Source: Coprinellus micaceus (Eukaryota > Basidiomycota > Agaricomycetes > Agaricales > Psathyrellaceae). From it: 64,000 nt of DNA. The notes under the pieces were generated by a model. It did no database searches and was not told the DNA's origin. It saw only the letters and a list, made by a program, of their open reading frames with translations. The DNA lies in the NCBI GenBank assembly GCA_951394405.1, contig OX596341.1:2852001-2916000 (forward strand), written 5' to 3'. Numbering within the stretch: position 1 is the stretch's first letter; each line of letters starts with the position of its first letter. Below, in pieces: positions 58,467 to 64,000 of this stretch. A program made the translations under genes and the position numbers.

Positions 58467-60544
58467 ATGCCTTCAGCAAGCGCACGTCCCCCGGAGAATG
58501 GGGTGAACATCACCAACATCGCCGGCGACTACTACGACACCAGCACCAGCCACGTCATAACGAATGTCAATATCGTGAACGGGAAACCGCCTTTGGATCG
58601 TGAGTCCTGCCAAATCAACTTGGGGATTGGGTATTTAGCATGGTGCCTCGACATTGTCCGTCGCTCGATGTAGGTCTCCTGGAACAAATAGCTCCAGGCG
58701 CTCTTCATGATTCCTCAGAGAGAGGCCCCCATGCACCCAAATGCCACCCGGAGACGCGGAAAGCTGTTCAGGAAGAAATCATCAGTTGGATACGACACGG
58801 AGAACAAGACGATAATCCGAGGCGAATACTATGGCTATCGGGCCCTGCTGGCTCAGGGAAGACGGCCATAGCAGGGACGATAGCAGACGAGTGCCATAAG
58901 GAGGGGATGCTCGCCGGGAGTTTCTTCTTCTCGGCATTCTCTACCTCGCTAAACCGGCGTTCCAAGCGTTCATTCATCCTGACCCTGGCTTATGCGCTCT
59001 TCCAGCAAAGAGCTATGGCCAGCCTAAAGGACGCCATCCTCTCAATTATCGACAATGACCCGACAGTGTTGGAGAAGCATTTGGACCAGCAGCTCGAGCA
59101 GCTCATCCTGGGCCCACTTCGCGCTGTCGCCGGGCTGTCGGATCAGTCGGACTGGCCTAAGGTCATAATTGTGGACGGAGTAGACGAATGCTCGGCTGAC
59201 CACGATTCACCCTCGCATGGCCCTCAAGTCTCGAAAGAGGACACCCACAAAGAGATCCTTTCCACCCTCGCTCGTGCTACTCTCGACACCTCTTTCCCTT
59301 TCCGAATTATCATCGCGAGCAGGCCGGAGCCGGAAATCACCAACTTCTTCAATAGCACCCCAGATCTAGCCGAGCGTCTTTTTCTGGACGAGAAGTATGA
59401 TCCCGACGCTGACATTCGCCTTTTTCTTGAGGCAAAGCTCAGCGCGCTCCGCCGTAAATACATCCTTGGCCACGATTGGGTATCCGAAGAAGCACTCAAG
59501 TGCCTGGTTGAGAGGGCCTCGGGGCAGTTTGTCTACGTCACGACAGCCCTGCGATATATCGAAGATACCTCCCGGCCACCTCCAGGACAGCTGAAGCAAC
59601 TGCTACGCTATCGGCAGGCCGATAGCGCACCATCACCATTCTCGAGCTTAGACGCCCTCTATGCAGGCATTCTAGCTGCGAGCCCCGACCCCCCTTTCGC
59701 CGCAAAATTGCTGGTCGTTTTGAATGGGGTGCGCCTACACATCTCCAAGAACGGGAGCCGCAGCAAGCAGTCGATGCCTCCGATAGCAACCGCCGTTTAC
59801 CAGAAAGCCATACTCGAGTCCTACCCAGGGGAGACGTGTTTCCTGTTGGGTAACCTGTCGGCCCTGATAGAATACTTCGATGATGGCAGGGAACTCCGGG
59901 TCAAGTTCCACCACAAGTCCCTGGTCGACTTCCTTGGGGACTCCAGTCGCAGCGGCACACTTCATGTTAGTAACGAGGACGCTTGGCACTTTGTCGAGGA
60001 CCGACACTATCATATCTTGAAAAGTGAGTTTCCTCCTTTGTGTCTGAATACGAACCATTCTTACTCGTCGAGGTTAGATAGAGGCCCCCAGAGTGCCAAT
60101 CTACAGGACACCGATATAGGAGGATTTTTCCAACAATTTTGCGGATCGCTACCGTCTTGGATCAATAGCCGACATTCGTATGAGGCCAGCGATATCACTT
60201 GGTGGTTAGAGCAGCTCAGCGCAAGCTACTCGAAAAGAGGTGTCTGCCTCGCCGTGAAAGGCATCTTCATTAATGTCGACCAACAGGTGAGAGCACTATT
60301 TCAACTGCGTATCAACCCCGAGCTTATGGTACCCCACTGCGATATTCTCTAGTGCGGTTGGAGCCATCGCGCCTCGTGCAAGCTCTGGAGGAAGATGATA
60401 CTCCGGCACTGCAAAACGAATTCGTGGTCCCGTCTGCCCACATCCTTCGACTTGCTCCGGGACAGACTGAACAAGCTCAAATACGGCGAGGAATGGGATG
60501 GGTATGACAGTGTCCTGCACGCATGTTTTGAACCTCCTGTATGA
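58467..60544 (+). CDS. NACHT-domain NLR (nephrocystin-3-like N-terminal type)
   Basis: Exons 58467-58599, 58674-60023, 60078-60286 and 60353-60544 give 627 residues. The N-terminus NITNIAGDYYDTSTSH and NGKPPLDR is the short leader seen before the NACHT part in agaricomycete NLRs. LLEQIAPGALHDSSERG and APKCHPETRKAV follow. WLSGPAGSGKTAIAGTIAD is Walker A, KVIIVDGVDEC is Walker B, RIIIASRPEPEI is sensor-like, and FHHKSLVDFL belongs to the winged-helix end. There are no WD40, ankyrin or TPR repeats, so the protein stops after the STAND core plus about 130 residues. STAND proteins switch on by nucleotide-driven oligomerisation and in fungi often act in recognition of non-self. What this one senses is unknown. 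Confidence 0.88.
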
Positions 60545-60931
60545 GCGATGGTGTGGATAATCCATATATCCAAATGCAGAACATATGTCCACCTGATTCA
60601 AAAATGGGATGAACGTTCTGGTAGTGCGTGCTGTGTAGCCTGGCCAATTTCAATTTTCAACACAGAAACTTGGAGGTGGCTTGTAGGGTTAAAATCCCCA
60701 GTAGGGAATTCCTGGAGAAAGAAATATGAGCAGTGCATCGCGAGAATGGATCAGTGTTGACTGCCGCGAAATCCACCCCATTTACTGGGGAACAACAGAG
60801 TGACTACAACAAAATAAGCGCCGGTGGTCAAAACCATGTGACTCGATTTACACCGCCGCATTGCCTCAACCGCTGTTGTTCCTCTTCTTTTCTCCACCAT
60901 CCCCCAGCTTTATCCATCCATTGAGGATTCA

Positions 60932-62762
60932 ATGCCATCACCAAGTCCCCATTCCATTGTGCAGGAAATGAACGTCATAAACGTCGCCGGGGACTATCGC
61001 GATACCAGCACGAGATACGTCACAACAAATATCAATCTCAGAAACGGAAAACCGCCCTTGAATCGTGGGTACTCTCCGTCTCATGCGTTCTTCAGCGTAG
61101 CTCAAACGCTTATCATTACTCTACGCAGGTCTCTTGAAACACATCTCTCCTGGTGCTCTCCACGACTCTGCAGAGTGAGGCCCTCATGCACCCAAATGCC
61201 ACCTGGAGACACGGAAGGCTGTTCAGCAAGAGATACTGAGCTGGATACAATACGGGGACCAAGACGATGACCCAAAGCGAGTACTTTGGCTGTCAGACCC
61301 TGCTGGTTCAGGGAAGACGGCTATCGCAGGGACCATAGCGGATGAGTGCCACAAGGAAGGGTTGCTTGCCGGGAGCTTCTTCTTCTCTGCATTCTCTGCA
61401 TCGCCTGATAGGCGCTTGAAAGGATCGTTCGTCCTCACCATTGCCTACGCGTTTCAACAAAAGTCCAAGGAGGATAACCACACGGAGATCCTCACCGTTC
61501 TGGCTCACGCCTCACTCGACAGCTCCTTCCCTTTCCGCATCATCATAGCGAGTAGAAATGAGCCAGAAATTACTCGTTTCTTCGATGAGTTGCACCCCAG
61601 CCTCGCCATTCGGTGTTTCCTCGACGAGAAATACAAACCCGACGCCGACGCCCGCGTCCTCGTGAATGCCAAACTTGGCGAAATACAGCGAAAGTTCCAC
61701 CTCCCCCACGATTGGGCACCACAGGGTACTGTCGATCGCTTGGTTGAGAAGGCCTCGGGACAGTTCATCTATGTGACAACAGCCCTTCGATACATCGAAG
61801 ATACGTCCCGCCCGCCTCTCGATCAATTGAAGCGTGTATTTGACTCGGGCCAGAACGGCACACACGATTCGAACCCCCTTGCGTCGCTAGATGCGTTGTA
61901 CGCCGGCATCCTGCGCACAAGTCCCAACCCTGTTCTTGCTGGGAGGTGGCTCGCGTCTATCAACGGGTATCATCATCTGGCTAGGCCTGAATACTCCTGG
62001 TATAGAAGAGCGCTGTTTGAAGCATTTCCGGGAGAGACGCAATATCTTCTGGGAGGGTTGTCTTCCTTAGTCACTATCGTGGAGGGTGAAGGAACCTTCA
62101 GGGTCGATTTTCATCACAAATCCTTCCTCGATTTTCTCCGGGACTCGCATCGCAGCGGTGATCTGTATGTGAGCAAAACAGACGTACATCGATTTATGAA
62201 CGACAGATATTATCAAGTCCTGAAGAGTACGCCCTTCCCGTTCTGCAGAATCGTTGGAGTTTGACTAACTTCAGCACCACGATCTAGATAAGGGCCCGCA
62301 AGGCGTAGAGCCGGCGGACATGGCTCTGTTTCTCAAGGACTTCCATGAATAGCTGCCTCCACGCATCGACCCCCACCGCCATTATGACAGCAACGATGTG
62401 GCTTGGTGGTTGGCTCAAGACGCCTCTCACCTGGAGGAACCGCACACAGATTACATTCCCCTAGCCGTAATGTTTTGTCGCATCGGCATGGAGGTGCGTT
62501 CATATCGAATTCAACTCTTCACCTCTCGCCTCACAGACTGATCCCATCTTTTAGCGTCCCTGGTATCGCTGCCTCCCAGCTTGCAAGCTTTGGAGGAAAG
62601 CAATACTGCAACACTGCAGGACGCAGTCGTGGCGGCGCGTCCCCACACGTCTGGATCTGCTCCGCCATAAGCTCACGAAATGGAGGGATCAGCGTCACCA
62701 GGGTGAGGCTGAAAGGAAGCTCGAGTCGTGTTTTCAGCGTCCTTCCCTATCGAATCCCTGAT
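60932..62762 (+). pseudogene. Decayed tandem copy of the NACHT NLR
   Basis: This copy follows the intact NLR by about 390 bp and keeps its exon layout: leader MNVINVAGDYRDTST with NGKPPLNR, NACHT part, and last exon YRCLPACKLWRKAILQHC. Damage is visible. A TGA at 61176-61178 replaces the Arg codon of the intact gene (E-R-G becomes E-stop-G). A TAG lies at 62350-62352 after FLKDFHE. About 90 codons are missing between AYAFQQ and SKEDNHTEIL, removing the whole Walker B segment. The first Gly of Walker A is Asp (SDPAGSGKTA). A frame of 300 codons from 61362 to 62264 remains open, so a truncated product is conceivable but would lack Walker A and Walker B. It is most likely a dead duplicate, or possibly an allele-like remnant of a gene-family expansion. 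Confidence 0.85.
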
Positions 62763-64000
62763 GTTGTTACCTTGTGAAAATATTGGATTTGCTGTATATT
62801 GACCTGGTTTGAGCATGGGATGCGTGCATCGCGTTTCATTACAGTAACGCCGAACAATCTTTATTTGGGCTTCAACCAAGATATCGGGTTTGCTCCGAGA
62901 GCTAGAGAGGCTGGTAGACGCCATAGTTTGTTTGCGATTGGTCTTAGTCTTCGTCTTATTCTTGATTTCCGGGGGGGGGTCTTGATCAGCCAGTGGCTGA
63001 CCAAGATCGGCGCTTCGACGATCGTCGCCTCCCGCCTTCTCGTCCATCGCTTGTCATAAGTCGGGGGTCCGTGCACACCCTGTCGATCTATTTAAACCGA
63101 CCGCTCTCTTCCTCTCCCTCCCTTCCCTCCTTTCTCCCACCCCCATTGTTCCATAGTTCGTCCCCGCTCTATCTTGCGTGTTCCCACTTTTCCCGCTCAA
63201 GGCGCCTTAATGCGATACAGGCACCCGCTTGAGAAAAGAGGCTCTCTTATGCACGCGTGTTGACTGCTGACTTCCCTCCTAGCAAAGGCTCAAACGATCT
63301 CTGCGGCGCATATAACCATTGCTTCGATATTTTTGGACAGAGACACGGCATCTCGAACGATGGCCACCTGGAGCAGCTCCCTTCTACCAAAGGGCCGCGG
63401 TGTTCTCAATACATCACTCGTTATTTAAACGGCCCGTGGTCACGGTTTCGCGATGTGCCAGCGCCCTTCCAGTTGTTTACCAAATGGAATCGGGAGTCCC
63501 GCTGTATCTTCTTGGATCGAACTAGCAGTTTCCACTTCTCTGTCCCGCGACCGGGCTCGCCCAATCTTGGACAGTGAGGAGTGGCCGATATTTCCCTGAA
63601 CACACACACAAGCTTGCGTTGGCTCTAAACGGTGCGCTTGGTTACTATTCGGCTCACTCGCCCCCCGTCATTAACTTGATTAGGACGCATGTTCGGGAGC
63701 TGGCCATGTGGGCTTTGTTCCTCGCTGTTCCTCGTCGGGAGTCATGCATGACTCACCATTGACAGGTTGGAAACAGGCACGCGACGAACATTTTGATGAG
63801 CGCTATGAATGCGCTAAGCTGACAGTTTCCAGGGCTTTTTTCTGCTGGAAAGGACCGCTCCACAGGATGCGCGCTCTAGCATTGAGCTAGGTAATATGCA
63901 TGAATGGCATGCGGCTTGTTACGGTCAGGGAGAACTTGGTGGATTCTCCCTGGCTTGAGGGAACGAGGGGAAAAGGGTCTTAAGCGCCCAAGCGCCCGGA
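62763..64000. other. No gene supported; possible promoter near 63.09 kb
   Basis: CTATTTAAAC at about 63087-63096 is followed by a CT-rich block (63105-63180), a pattern typical of a basidiomycete core promoter on the plus strand. No convincing coding exon was found after it. The window ends in two overlapping motif copies (63981-63998). Confidence 0.4.
63981..63998 (-). promoter_or_regulatory. Double GGGCGCTT motif at the window end
   Basis: TAAGCGCCC is followed directly by AAGCGCCC, giving one full and one 8-bp copy of the GGGCGCTTA motif in tandem on the minus strand. Confidence 0.4.

Noticed and set aside
61362..62264. 300-codon frame as an independent NLR-type gene
   Set aside because: It starts inside the NACHT region after a premature stop and lacks Walker A and Walker B; it is better explained as part of the pseudogene.

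Overview
The window is nuclear DNA of a filamentous basidiomycete, most likely an agaricomycete. Genes are split by many 45-80 bp GT..AG introns. The families are typical of mushroom-forming fungi: GH79 glucuronidase, aryl-alcohol-oxidase-like GMC oxidoreductases, a DUF6533 membrane protein, DUF1996, HNH-domain proteins, NACHT NLRs, and a GATA factor with DUF1752. I saw no rRNA, tRNA, CRISPR array or bacterial-style operon. All assignments come from reading translations by eye; no search was run.

Layout. 1-6 kb: the 3' end of an SGNH/GDSL esterase (+), then a GH79 beta-glucuronidase-like enzyme and an S9C acylaminoacyl-peptidase (both -). 6-19 kb: about 13 kb with no gene I can support. 19.1-22.1 kb: an 888-aa GATA transcription factor with two zinc fingers. 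22-26 kb: a pyrimidine-rich tract and unassigned DNA. 26.0-27.75 kb: a DUF6533 membrane protein, possibly damaged. 28.8-32.9 kb: a GMC oxidoreductase (-) divergent from an HNH-domain protein (+). 33.1-34.9 kb: a protein-kinase-like gene (-). 35.2-37.5 kb: a second GMC gene (-). 39.2-42.4 kb: an HPC2/ubinuclein subunit of the HIR histone chaperone (-). 45.0-50.3 kb: a GH38 alpha-mannosidase of the Ams1 type (+). 50.9-51.9 kb: a non-autonomous Tc1/mariner-like element. 51.9-56.0 kb: a second HNH/GMC divergent pair in inverted orientation. 56.1-57.8 kb: a DUF1996 secreted protein (-). 58.5-60.5 kb: a NACHT NLR (+). 60.9-62.8 kb: a decayed tandem copy of that NLR.

Main observations. (1) The HNH/GMC pair is present twice as inverted arms of about 4.1 kb enclosing 19 kb. 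Both copies look intact; the HNH copies have identical exon lengths; the shared promoter keeps a 21-bp identical block made of an E-box followed by GGGCGCTTA. (2) GGGCGCYTA occurs at least 13 times, far above chance, mostly in non-coding DNA. (3) The alpha-mannosidase reading frame closes only if a 2-nt microexon is used. (4) The second NLR has two nonsense codons and lacks the Walker B segment. (5) A TA-flanked inverted-repeat element ends 42 bp from the right duplication arm.

How the genes fit together. Secreted or vacuolar carbohydrate-active and redox enzymes (GH79, GMC, GH38, SGNH) suggest a plant-material-degrading fungus. The GATA factor, HIR subunit and NLRs are general regulatory or self/non-self recognition functions with no evident operonic link.
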